Counted from the first letter of the stretch, positions 1 through 4,998 are shown. The stretch is 5,565 nucleotides of DNA from Betaproteobacteria bacterium (GCA_005888955.1 VBCS01000074.1:1-5565); one strand, 5' to 3'. Notes: generated by a model from the sequence alone, not told the origin. Program-made: numbers and translations.

Positions 1-1
1 C

Positions 2-448
2 GGCATCGACGATGTCGATCACCTCGATTTTGCGGTCGAGCTGCTTGAGCGCGGCCTCGACCGTGGGCGAGAACTCGGTGTCGGTAATGAGCAGCTTGGT
101 CTCGCCGTGATTCAACATGAACGCAATCGCTTCTGCGTCGAGGCGCGTGTTCAAGGTGTTGAGCACGCCGCCGCTCATCGGCACGCCAAAATGGGCTTCC
201 AGCATCTCCGGCGTGTTCGCCGCCATCAGCGCAACCGTGTCGCCATTTGCGATGCCGGCGCGTTTGAGCGCGGAAGCGAGTCGGCGCGAGCGCGCGTACG
301 TCTCGGCCCAGGTGTACCGGCGGTCGGCGTGAACGACCGAAAGCTGGTTCGGATAGACGAACGCGGCGCGCGCGATCAGCGACAGCGGCGTGAGTGGCGT
401 GTAATTGGCTTCGTTCCGATCGAGGTGGCTTTCGTAGGCGCTGGTCAT
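2..448 (-). CDS. AMP-dependent acyl-CoA synthetase (ANL superfamily), N-terminal part, cut by window edge
   Basis: Translating the minus strand from the ATG at 448-446 gives 149 residues beginning MTSAYESHLDRNEANYTPLT and running off the left edge without a stop. The family activates a carboxylic acid with ATP to an acyl-adenylate and transfers it to CoA in the cytoplasm. The N-terminal ANL pattern is visible: the opening LDRN-ANYTPLTPL typical of medium-chain/benzoate-type acyl-CoA ligases, then RRYTWAETY near residue 45, a GD-VAL-A-N-PEM-EAHFGVP stretch near 70-90, GGVLNTLNTRLDA near 90-102, and a HGE-KLLITD strand near 115. The P-loop and adenylation motifs (YTSGTTG and later) lie outside the window, so substrate cannot be predicted. 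The in-frame stop at 493-491 limits upstream extension, and the ATG matches the usual family N-terminus. No strong Shine-Dalgarno site is seen. It is transcribed divergently from the adenosyltransferase gene. Confidence 0.9.
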   Translation of the reverse strand, partial: MTSAYESHLDRNEANYTPLTPLSLIARAAFVYPNQLSVVHADRRYTWAETYARSRRLASALKRAGIANGDTVALMAANTPEMLEAHFGVPMSGGVLNTLNTRLDAEAIAFMLNHGETKLLITDTEFSPTVEAALKQLDRKIEVIDIVDA

Positions 449-492
449 GACGCGGCTCAAGAGACTCCGGCGGTCGCGGGAGGCGGGCTGTC

Positions 493-520
493 ATGGTAAC
501 CAATCCGCCCGAAAAGACAA
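493..520 (-). promoter_or_regulatory. Candidate sigma-70 promoter for the acyl-CoA synthetase gene
   Basis: On the minus strand TTGTCT (520-515) is followed after 16 bases by TACCAT (498-493). Each hexamer matches the sigma-70 consensus at four of six positions. The start of transcription would fall near 486, giving a leader of roughly 38 nt. This is pattern matching only; in GC-rich DNA such matches occur by chance. Confidence 0.3.
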
Positions 521-542
521 TCGTGCAGCGCCTTCGTTCGAC

Positions 543-571
543 TTGCTGCGCATCGCCGAATTCTCTATGCT
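543..571 (+). promoter_or_regulatory. Candidate promoter for the adenosyltransferase / sigma / anti-sigma cluster
   Basis: TTGCTG (543-548) and TATGCT (566-571) are separated by 17 bases, the ideal sigma-70 spacing. The -35 box matches at three positions and the -10 box at four. Transcription from here would place the REP-like palindrome at 593-616 inside the 5' leader of the mRNA. The evidence is sequence resemblance only. Confidence 0.3.
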
Positions 572-592
572 GGCCGCTCGCATTCTCCAATG

Positions 593-616
593 AAGGCCGG
601 ATGAATCCGGCCCTAC
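593..616 (-). repeat. REP-like palindrome with GTAG head
   Basis: Read on the minus strand from 616, the tetranucleotide GTAG is followed directly by the perfect inverted repeat GGCCGGAT-TC-ATCCGGCC (612-595). A GTAG or GTGG head followed by a GC-rich palindrome is the hallmark of REP elements mobilised by RAYT (REP-associated tyrosine transposase) enzymes. The right edge ends 9 bp before the adenosyltransferase ATG, so the element occupies the place where a Shine-Dalgarno site would be expected. Only one copy is visible, so membership of a genomic repeat family is inferred. Confidence 0.6.
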
Positions 617-625
617 GATTGCGCC

Positions 626-1141
626 ATGGGCCATCGCCTCTCCAAGATCGTCACCCGCACCGGCGATGCCGGGACGACCGGGCTTGGCGACGGCTCGCGC
701 GTCGCCAAGAACTCGGCGCGCATCGACGCGATCGGCGCGGTCGACGAGCTCAATTCGGCCCTGGGCCTGCTGCTCGCCGAAGCGCTTCCCGACACGGTCG
801 CAGCCTGCCTGACCGAGGTACAGCACGATCTGTTCGATCTCGGCGGCGAGTTATCGATTCCCGGTCATGCCGCCGAGCGCTTCAACGCCGACTTGCCGCC
901 GCTCAAGGAATTCATCCTGCCTGGCGGCACGCGCGCGGCGAGCCTCGCGCACGTCGCGCGGACCGTGTGCCGGCGCGCCGAACGCTCGCTGGTGCATCTG
1001 GGTGCATCCACCACGGTGCGCGATCCCGTACGCAAGTACATGAACCGACTTTCCGATCTCCTCTTCGTGCTGGCACGCGTACTCAACCGTGACGCGCGCC
1101 GCGCCGACGTTCTCTGGCGGAAGGACCGCCAGCGCGCGTAA
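626..1141 (+). CDS. Cob(I)yrinic acid a,c-diamide / cob(I)alamin adenosyltransferase, PduO type
   Basis: This 171-residue protein transfers the 5'-deoxyadenosyl group of ATP to the cobalt of cob(I)alamin, making adenosylcobalamin, normally as a trimer of five-helix bundles in the cytoplasm. Diagnostic PduO/MMAB motifs are present in order: the ATP-binding N-terminus TRTGDAGTTGLGDGSR (10-25), GAVDELNSALGL (37-48), QHDLFDLGGELSIPG (66-80), the R-x3-R-x2-E catalytic helix VARTVCRRAER (R112, R116, E119), and RKYMNRLSDLLFVLAR (136-151). The length is close to the family norm of about 180-190, so the gene looks intact. The start is forced: a TGA at 602-604 in frame leaves ATG 626 as the first start. 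There is no recognisable Shine-Dalgarno site, and a REP-like palindrome ends 9 bp upstream. It sits 20 bp ahead of an ECF sigma gene, probably in one operon. The client B12 enzyme (for example methylmalonyl-CoA mutase) is not in the window. Confidence 0.95.
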   Translation: MGHRLSKIVTRTGDAGTTGLGDGSRVAKNSARIDAIGAVDELNSALGLLLAEALPDTVAACLTEVQHDLFDLGGELSIPGHAAERFNADLPPLKEFILPGGTRAASLAHVARTVCRRAERSLVHLGASTTVRDPVRKYMNRLSDLLFVLARVLNRDARRADVLWRKDRQRA

Positions 1142-1161
1142 AAGGCTCCGGTTCGATCGAC

Positions 1162-1752
1162 ATGCAGAGCGACCCTGCGAAGCAACTGGAGCGCAACGCG
1201 CGCCTGATGGAGCTGCTGGCACGGACCGCGCTCGCGGACCAGCAAGCGTTCGCCGAGCTCTACCGCCTGACCTCTCCGCATCTGTACGCCGTGGCGCTGC
1301 GTATATTGAGGGAAGCGGCCCCGGCCGAGGAGGTCCTGCAGGAGAGTTTTGTCAACATCTGGCATCACGCCGGGTCGTACGTCGCCGCCAAGAGCCAGCC
1401 GCTGACGTGGTTGACCAGCATCGTCCGCAATCGCTGCCTGGATCAACTGCGCCGGCGCGAACTGGAAACCGTAACGATGGACGATGAGGAAGAAGGCGTG
1501 GCGATCGCCGCCGAGGATCCGACTCCGCTGGACATGCTGCTCTCCGGCGCGGACACGCGCGCCGTCAGGGGCTGCGTCGAGGCGCTGGAGCCGACCCAGA
1601 AGCAGGCGATCGCCTTGGCTTTTTTCCAGGGCCTGTCGCACTCCGAGCTCGCAGCGCATCTGAGACAGCCGCTGGGTACCGTCAAGTCGTGGGTGCGCCG
1701 CGGCCTCGAGCGCTTGCGGGACTGCCTCGACCGCGCCGGGGTGACGCGATGA
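1162..1752 (+). CDS. ECF-type RNA polymerase sigma factor (SigK/RskA-associated group)
   Basis: This 196-residue group-4 sigma-70 protein directs RNA polymerase to a stress regulon. The sigma-2 domain spans about residues 28-100: FAELYRLTSPHLYAVALRIL, then the region 2.2-type AEEVLQESFVNIW (55-67), then PLTWLTSIVRNRCLDQLRRR (80-99), which includes the -10-recognition helix. A short acidic linker (about 107-125, with DDEEE) leads to sigma-4 (about 138-190), with the helix-turn-helix HSELAAHLRQPLGTVKSWVRRGLERLR at 160-186 (PLGTVKSWVRRG being the DNA-recognition helix). There is no sigma-1 or sigma-3 domain, as expected for ECF factors. ATG 1162 is chosen because it gives a normal N-terminus 20 bp after the preceding gene; an AAAGG lies 16 nt upstream, too far to be a good ribosome site. 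The next gene, an RskA-like anti-sigma factor, overlaps by four bases. The inducing signal and the target promoters cannot be read from the window. Confidence 0.95.
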   Translation: MQSDPAKQLERNARLMELLARTALADQQAFAELYRLTSPHLYAVALRILREAAPAEEVLQESFVNIWHHAGSYVAAKSQPLTWLTSIVRNRCLDQLRRRELETVTMDDEEEGVAIAAEDPTPLDMLLSGADTRAVRGCVEALEPTQKQAIALAFFQGLSHSELAAHLRQPLGTVKSWVRRGLERLRDCLDRAGVTR

Positions 1753-2462
1753 ACCTGCACGATCCAGAGCGTGCCGACGCGCTGGCCGGCGAATACGTGC
1801 TCGGTACGCTGCGCGGGCGCGCGCGCCAGCGGCTCGAGCGCCTTGCACGCACCGATCGGATCGTGGCCGATGCAGTGCGCGGCTGGGAAGAGCGCCTCTT
1901 GCCCCTTGCGGAGGCATTGCCCCCGATCGCCCCGCCATCCCGCGTCTGGGCGGCGATCCTCGCCCGCATCCGCAGCGCCGCCACGACGCCGCGCGCGCGC
2001 TCGTTGCTGTGGGCTCCTGCGGGATGGTGGCGCGGCCTCGCGCTCGTGGGTCTCGCGACTTCGCTGGCGCTGGCGATCGCGCTGCTCAAGCCCGCGCCAG
2101 AGGCACCGGAGGGCACGCTGGTCGTCGTGCTCGCGGGAGGCGACGCCAAGCCGGTGCTGGTCGCAACGGCGGCTCGGGCTAGCCGTTATCTGGTCGTAAA
2201 AGCAATCGCTCCGGTTGCCGTCGCGCCCGATCGTTCTCTGCAACTATGGATGCTTCCCGAAACGGGCAATCCGCGCTCGCTGGGCCTCGTTTCGACCATC
2301 GCTCCGAGCGGCGTCGCGCGCATCGAGCTTCCCGTGGCGGCGGATCGCGCGCTGCAGAACATTCCAGCGCTGGCGATAAGCCTCGAGCCTGCCGGCGGCT
2401 CGCCGACCGGACTCCCGACCGGGCCGGTGCTCTATACCGGCCCGGTGCAGCGCCTGTACTGA
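1749..2462 (+). CDS. RskA-like transmembrane anti-sigma factor
   Basis: This 237-residue protein should hold the adjacent ECF sigma factor inactive at the inner membrane until an envelope signal triggers its release. The cytoplasmic N-terminus (1-90) begins MNLHDPERADALAGEYVLGT, typical of anti-sigma-K proteins, with GWEERLLPLAEALPPIAPPSRVW (45-67) completing the sigma-binding domain. It has no cysteine and so lacks the HxxxCxxC zinc motif of ZAS-type anti-sigma factors. A single membrane helix lies at about 95-113 (RGLALVGLATSLALAIALL). The C-terminal domain (114-237) is the periplasmic RskA fold, with LQLWMLPETGNPRSLGLV in the middle and LAISLEPAGGSPTGLPTGPV near the end. The ATG overlaps the sigma stop (ATGA at 1749-1752), implying translational coupling; GGGGTG about 5 nt upstream is a plausible ribosome site. 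Longer starts further upstream would run into the sigma coding region and lose this coupling. The gene ends with TGA and is convergent with the small membrane protein gene. Confidence 0.93.
   Translation: MNLHDPERADALAGEYVLGTLRGRARQRLERLARTDRIVADAVRGWEERLLPLAEALPPIAPPSRVWAAILARIRSAATTPRARSLLWAPAGWWRGLALVGLATSLALAIALLKPAPEAPEGTLVVVLAGGDAKPVLVATAARASRYLVVKAIAPVAVAPDRSLQLWMLPETGNPRSLGLVSTIAPSGVARIELPVAADRALQNIPALAISLEPAGGSPTGLPTGPVLYTGPVQRLY
2418..2446 (+). repeat. Eleven-bp perfect inverted repeat inside the 3' end of the anti-sigma gene
   Basis: ACCGGGCCGGT (2418-2428) and ACCGGCCCGGT (2436-2446) pair perfectly around a 7-base loop. They encode the repeated Thr-Gly-Pro-Val of the family's TGPVLYTGPV motif. 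Because each half is itself nearly palindromic, the direct repeat demanded by the protein also reads as an inverted repeat. The hairpin lies 14 bp before the stop, with no T tract, so it is not an intrinsic terminator. It may still pause or protect the 3' end of the mRNA. Confidence 0.5.
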
Positions 2463-2507
2463 ATGCAGAACGGCTGCGCGACGTTCTCTATCCGGCAGTC
2501 GCGCTCA

Positions 2508-2792
2508 CTAAGATGCATCGCCGCGTTGCGGCAGCCAGTCTGCGAGCGTGTCGAAGACCGAAGAGCGGCGCTTGCCGATGACCTCGATGCGCGCGGGCTC
2601 GATGGTCACGACGGTGGGAGGACGCTCGAGTTTTCCTGACTGCGCCTGTGCCGCGATGTGCTGCCGAGTCTCCGGCTCGATGGACATCAGCCGCGACTGC
2701 GCGAACGCCGACACCAGGATCGCTATCGTCGCACCGATCGCGAAGGCGAGCAGAATCGGTCCAAACCATCTGATTGCTTTCGTCGGTTCCAT
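2508..2792 (-). CDS. Small single-pass membrane protein, function unknown
   Basis: The 94-residue product starts MEPTKAIRWFGPILLAFAIG. A membrane helix is predicted at about 9-31 (hydrophobic WFGPILLAFAIGATIAILVSAF). The positively charged N-terminus suggests an N-in topology, with about 60 residues outside the cytoplasm. That part is polar, with SIEPETRQHIAAQAQSGK near 37-54 and the segment PPTVVTIEPARIEVIGKRR near 58-76. There is no cysteine and no lipobox. The start at 2792 is chosen over the in-frame TTG at 2804 because TTGGAGAG immediately upstream is a strong Shine-Dalgarno site (GGAGAG, 4 nt from the ATG), which the TTG would overlap. The gene ends with TAG and converges on the anti-sigma gene, 45 bp apart. 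It lies downstream of cysS but behind its own candidate promoter and a palindrome. I do not recognise the family; a role with the neighbouring envelope-stress sigma system would be speculation. Confidence 0.7.
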   Translation of the reverse strand: MEPTKAIRWFGPILLAFAIGATIAILVSAFAQSRLMSIEPETRQHIAAQAQSGKLERPPTVVTIEPARIEVIGKRRSSVFDTLADWLPQRGDAS

Positions 2793-2796
2793 GAAT

Positions 2797-2802
2797 CTCT
2801 CC
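2797..2802 (-). promoter_or_regulatory. Strong Shine-Dalgarno site deciding the start of the small membrane protein gene
   Basis: The minus strand reads GGAGAG at 2802-2797, four bases before the ATG at 2792-2790. It is the clearest ribosome-binding site in the window and shows that the upstream TTG at 2804 is not the start. Confidence 0.75.
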
Positions 2803-2846
2803 AATTTCGCACCGGGTGCATCCCGGCGCGTCGTTTCTCAGGAGAG

Positions 2847-2875
2847 ATTGTCGATACGAACCGGCACGCATTCAA
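2847..2875 (-). promoter_or_regulatory. Candidate sigma-70 promoter for the small membrane protein gene
   Basis: On the minus strand TTGAAT (2875-2870) and GACAAT (2852-2847) are separated by exactly 17 bases, each matching the consensus at four of six positions. Transcription would start near 2840, giving a leader of about 48 nt. The -35 box lies inside the left arm of the 2866-2894 palindrome. The call rests on sequence pattern only. Confidence 0.35.
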
Positions 2876-2894
2876 ACGGTGTTTTTGAATGCGT
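2866..2894. repeat. Perfect 11-bp inverted repeat, possible operator
   Basis: ACGCATTCAAA (2866-2876) is perfectly complementary to TTTGAATGCGT (2884-2894) around the 7-base spacer cggtgtt. It is AT-richer than its surroundings and has no T tract on either strand, so it is not an intrinsic terminator. It covers the candidate -35 box of the small membrane protein gene, which fits a dimeric regulator's operator. A cysS 3'-end hairpin is the alternative. Confidence 0.55.
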
Positions 2895-2919
2895 TGTATG
2901 CACGTCCGGAATGCACGCT

Positions 2920-2935
2920 GGCCGGTGCGGCGGCC
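2920..2935. repeat. Short GC-rich hairpin between cysS and the small membrane protein gene
   Basis: GGCCG (2920-2924) pairs with CGGCC (2931-2935) around a 6-base loop. It sits between the 2866-2894 palindrome and the REP-like element at 2941-2969, and could be part of a composite repeat. With only five base pairs in GC-rich DNA, chance is a real possibility. Confidence 0.3.
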
Positions 2936-2940
2936 GACGA

Positions 2941-2969
2941 CACTGGATTCCGCTTGCGCGGGAATGACG
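2941..2969 (-). repeat. REP/dRS3-like palindromic repeat immediately after cysS
   Basis: On the minus strand the element reads CGTCATTCCCGC, the tetraloop GCAA, then GCGGAATCCAGTG. It closely resembles the CGTCATTCCCGC...GCGGGAATCCAG repeat abundant in many beta- and gammaproteobacterial genomes, and is related in form to neisserial dRS3 (ATTCCC-N8-GGGAAT). One C of the second arm is missing, leaving a single bulge in the stem (2947-2965). Translating through it gives VIVIPAQAESS, close to the VIPAxAGIQ strings of spurious ORFs created by these repeats. It begins two bases after the cysS stop codon and could cap the mRNA 3' end. Confidence 0.65.
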
Positions 2970-2970
2970 A

Positions 2971-4353
2971 TTACCGCCGCTTCAGCGCATAGCCGTCGGG
3001 TTCGTCCTCGACTTCCCATCCCGCTGCTCGCAACTCCGCGCGTAGCCGGTCAGCCTCGGCCCATTGTTTCGCGGCGCGTGCGGCCGCGCGTGCCGCGGCC
3101 AGTGCGCGCACGACCTCGGGGATCGTTTCCTGCTTGGGCTGCCAGGCCTCGAGCCCGAGCCCGAAGACGCGGTCGAAAGCCGCGAGCGTGGCCTTCGTGA
3201 CGCGCAGATCGACGACGTCGCCGCGCAGCAGCTCCCAGGCGATGGCGAGCGCTTTCGGAATGTTGAGATCCTCGTTGATCTCCACCGTAAAACGATCGAC
3301 ATATGCAGCGTCGGGTTCACCGCCTGCAGGAAGAGCATGGAACCCGCGCCGCATGCGCTCGAGCGCCGTCGCCGCGGCATCGAGCGCATCGAAGGTGAAG
3401 TTGAGCTGGCTGCGGTAATGCGCCGTAAGACAGAGGTAGCGATACGCGAGCGGATCGTAACCGCGGTCGGTGAGCGACTTGAGGCGCAGGAACTCGCCGG
3501 CGGATTTCGCCATCTTGGCGTCGTTGGCGAGCAGGAAGTAGCCGTGCATCCAGAAATTCGCGAGTCTCGTGCCCACGCGCGCCTCGGTTTGCGCGATCTC
3601 GTTGGTGTGGTGGACGGGAATATGGTCCTCGCCACCGCAGTGGACGTCGAAGAAATCGCCAAGGTATTTCTGCGCCATCGCCGAGCACTCGATGTGCCAG
3701 CCGGGAAAGCCGGTTCCCCAGGGGCTCGGCCATTCCATCTGGCGCTTCTCTCCTGAAGGCGAGAACTTCCACAGCGCAAAGTCGGTCGGATGCCTCTTCT
3801 CGCCGAGATCGACGCGCTTGCCGGCCTCGAGCCCGGCCTTGTCCAGGCGCGCGAGGTAGCCGTAATCGGGCTGCTTGCTGGTGTCGACGTAGATACCGTC
3901 GGAAGTGCGATACGTGTAGCCGTTTCTCTCGATGTCGGCGATGAATTCGATCTGCTCGCGGATGTGGTCGGTGGCGCGGCAGAGGATCGTCGGGTCCTCG
4001 ATGTTGAGCGCGCGCATATCCTCGAGGAACGCGCCGGTATAGAGCTCCGCGATTTCCCACGCGGTCTTGCCGGTGCGCCGCGCACCCTTTTCCATCTTGT
4101 CCTCGCCGGTGTCGGCGTCGGAAGTGAGATGGCCCACGTCGGTGACGTTCATGACGTGCGTAACCTCGTAGCCGTTCCATTCCAGCACTCGCCGGAGCAG
4201 ATCTTCGAACAGGAAGGTGCGGAAGTTCCCGATGTGCTGGTAGTCGTAGACGGTCGGGCCGCAGGTGTAGAGGCCGGCCGCACCGGCCTTGAGCGCCTCG
4301 AAGCCGCGCAGGCTGCGGGTATAGTTGTCGTAGAGCTTGAGCGCGGTTGGCAT
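2971..4353 (-). CDS. cysS: Cysteinyl-tRNA synthetase, divergent subfamily
   Basis: This 460-residue class I aminoacyl-tRNA synthetase attaches cysteine to tRNA-Cys in the cytoplasm. The Rossmann catalytic domain carries the HIGH-type motif in CGPTVYDYQHIGNFRTF (31-47; HIGN at 40-43). The zinc ligands are C31, C223, H248 and E252, with the same 25- and 4-residue spacings as C209/H234/E238 of the E. coli enzyme. WHIECSAMA (219-227) and GGEDHIPVHHTNEIAQTEA (240-258) are intact. The KMSKS loop appears as KMAKS (280-284). A helical anticodon-recognition domain ends in EADRLRAELRAAGWEVEDEPDGYALKRR. The length equals the E. coli enzyme's 461 residues. ATG 4353 is chosen because it gives the normal short N-terminus before LKLYDNYTRSL; an upstream in-frame TTG at 4383 has no support. 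No Shine-Dalgarno site is visible. The insertion around HLTSDADTGEDKMEKGARRTGKT (75-97) and the motif variants differ from the usual proteobacterial enzyme. It lies 47 bp downstream of the GNAT gene. Confidence 0.96.
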   Translation of the reverse strand: MPTALKLYDNYTRSLRGFEALKAGAAGLYTCGPTVYDYQHIGNFRTFLFEDLLRRVLEWNGYEVTHVMNVTDVGHLTSDADTGEDKMEKGARRTGKTAWEIAELYTGAFLEDMRALNIEDPTILCRATDHIREQIEFIADIERNGYTYRTSDGIYVDTSKQPDYGYLARLDKAGLEAGKRVDLGEKRHPTDFALWKFSPSGEKRQMEWPSPWGTGFPGWHIECSAMAQKYLGDFFDVHCGGEDHIPVHHTNEIAQTEARVGTRLANFWMHGYFLLANDAKMAKSAGEFLRLKSLTDRGYDPLAYRYLCLTAHYRSQLNFTFDALDAAATALERMRRGFHALPAGGEPDAAYVDRFTVEINEDLNIPKALAIAWELLRGDVVDLRVTKATLAAFDRVFGLGLEAWQPKQETIPEVVRALAAARAAARAAKQWAEADRLRAELRAAGWEVEDEPDGYALKRR

Positions 4354-4400
4354 GGTCGATTGCACAGGAAAACGGCCGAGCAACGAATCCGGTACGCGGG

Positions 4401-4916
4401 CTACGCGAGGCGCTTGGCCATGACGTAATCATCCATCACGAATCCGCCGCCGATGTCGACCACCACCGCTTCGCGCACGAGGAAACCGTTGCGCTCGTAC
4501 GCGCGGATCGCCTGCAGGTTTTGCTTGTTGACGTTGAGGATCAGCGTCGTTCGGCGCTGAGCCATTGCGGCGGCCTCCGTGGAGGCGATCAGGCTGCGGC
4601 CCACGCCGCGACCCTGGAAGTCCTGATGCACGTAGAGCTTGTCGAGCTTGAGCTCGTCGGGCGGGCCGGGGCGATAATACGCAGCGAATCCGGCAAGGTT
4701 TTCGCCGACATAGGCGAGCTCGAGCCCAGCGCCTTCTTCGGTGATGAAGCGCCGTAACGCATCGAGCGAATAGCCGAGCTCGAGCATGTACTCGATCTGC
4801 TCGAGAGTGATGATGCCGGGGTAGTGCTTGCGCCAGATGACCCGGGCGAGCTCGGCGACGGCGGCGAGGTCGCGCTCGGCGGCGCGGACGACGCGAGCTC
4901 GATCGACATCGGGCAT
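4401..4916 (-). CDS. GNAT family N-acetyltransferase
   Basis: The predicted 171-residue enzyme transfers an acetyl group from acetyl-CoA to an amine on an unidentified substrate. The GNAT fold can be followed: N-terminal strand RVVRAAERDLAAVAELARVIW (8-28), YPGIITLEQIEYML (32-45), strands around LELAYVGENLAGFAAYYRP (65-83), motif A with the acetyl-CoA pyrophosphate loop LYVHQDFQGRGVGRSLI (94-110; Q-G-R-G-V-G at 101-106), and motif B NVNKQNLQAIRAYERNGF (128-145; conserved N133, Y140, G144, F145). ATG 4916 is preferred because the domain begins just after it and an AGG lies 5 nt upstream. An earlier ATG at 4958 (MLSSSK) and one at 5081 would extend it with low-complexity sequence, the latter reading through the divergent promoter region and the next gene. 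It probably heads a two-gene operon with cysS. Substrate is unknown; protein N-termini, amino acids and small amines are all possible. Confidence 0.88.
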   Translation of the reverse strand: MPDVDRARVVRAAERDLAAVAELARVIWRKHYPGIITLEQIEYMLELGYSLDALRRFITEEGAGLELAYVGENLAGFAAYYRPGPPDELKLDKLYVHQDFQGRGVGRSLIASTEAAAMAQRRTTLILNVNKQNLQAIRAYERNGFLVREAVVVDIGGGFVMDDYVMAKRLA

Positions 4917-4948
4917 GTGAACCTGGAGAGGCAACGTCACTTTCGAAG

Positions 4949-4957
4949 AGCTTAGCA
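4949..4957 (-). promoter_or_regulatory. Candidate extended -10 element for the GNAT-cysS operon
   Basis: The minus strand reads TG-C-TAAGCT, an extended -10 pattern (TGn plus TAAGCT at 4954-4949, three of six matching), with no recognisable -35 box. Transcription would begin near 4942, downstream of the ATG at 4958, which favours the start at 4916. Weak evidence. Confidence 0.25.
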
Positions 4958-4998
4958 TGGCGGCGGCTTGGGGCGAGATGCGGGCCCCGCGAACGCGG

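Noticed and set aside
494..502. TGGT-A-ACCA palindrome between the divergent acyl-CoA synthetase and adenosyltransferase genes as an operator
   Set aside because: Four-base arms are too short to distinguish from chance.
493..1092. Open frame of 199 codons on the plus strand overlapping the adenosyltransferase gene in another frame
   Set aside because: The product is arginine-rich, low-complexity sequence typical of an out-of-frame reading of GC-rich DNA. The overlapping PduO frame has clear family motifs.
865..1938. Long minus-strand open frame (357 codons) antisense to the adenosyltransferase, sigma and anti-sigma genes
   Set aside because: It runs antisense across three well-recognised genes, with no family motifs and shadow-type composition.
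2467..2487. Hairpin AGAACG / CGTTCT after the anti-sigma gene as a terminator
   Set aside because: Only six base pairs around a 9-base loop, with no T tract; not convincing as an intrinsic terminator.
2812..2826. CCGGG-TGCAT-CCCGG hairpin in the leader of the small membrane protein gene
   Set aside because: A five-bp stem in GC-rich DNA is expected by chance. It does not cover the ribosome-binding site.
2723..3019. Minus-strand open frame of 98 codons across the cysS 3' spacer
   Set aside because: It contains VIVIPAQAESS, the signature of spurious ORFs created by REP-type repeats, and overlaps both flanking genes.
4354..4383. TTG at 4383 as the cysS start
   Set aside because: It adds ten residues not typical of the family, lacks a ribosome-binding site, and the ATG at 4353 gives a normal CysRS N-terminus and length.
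3317..4432. Long minus-strand open frame (371 codons) overlapping cysS in another frame
   Set aside because: The cysS frame carries all the catalytic and zinc motifs; this one is Arg/Pro/Ala-rich shadow sequence.
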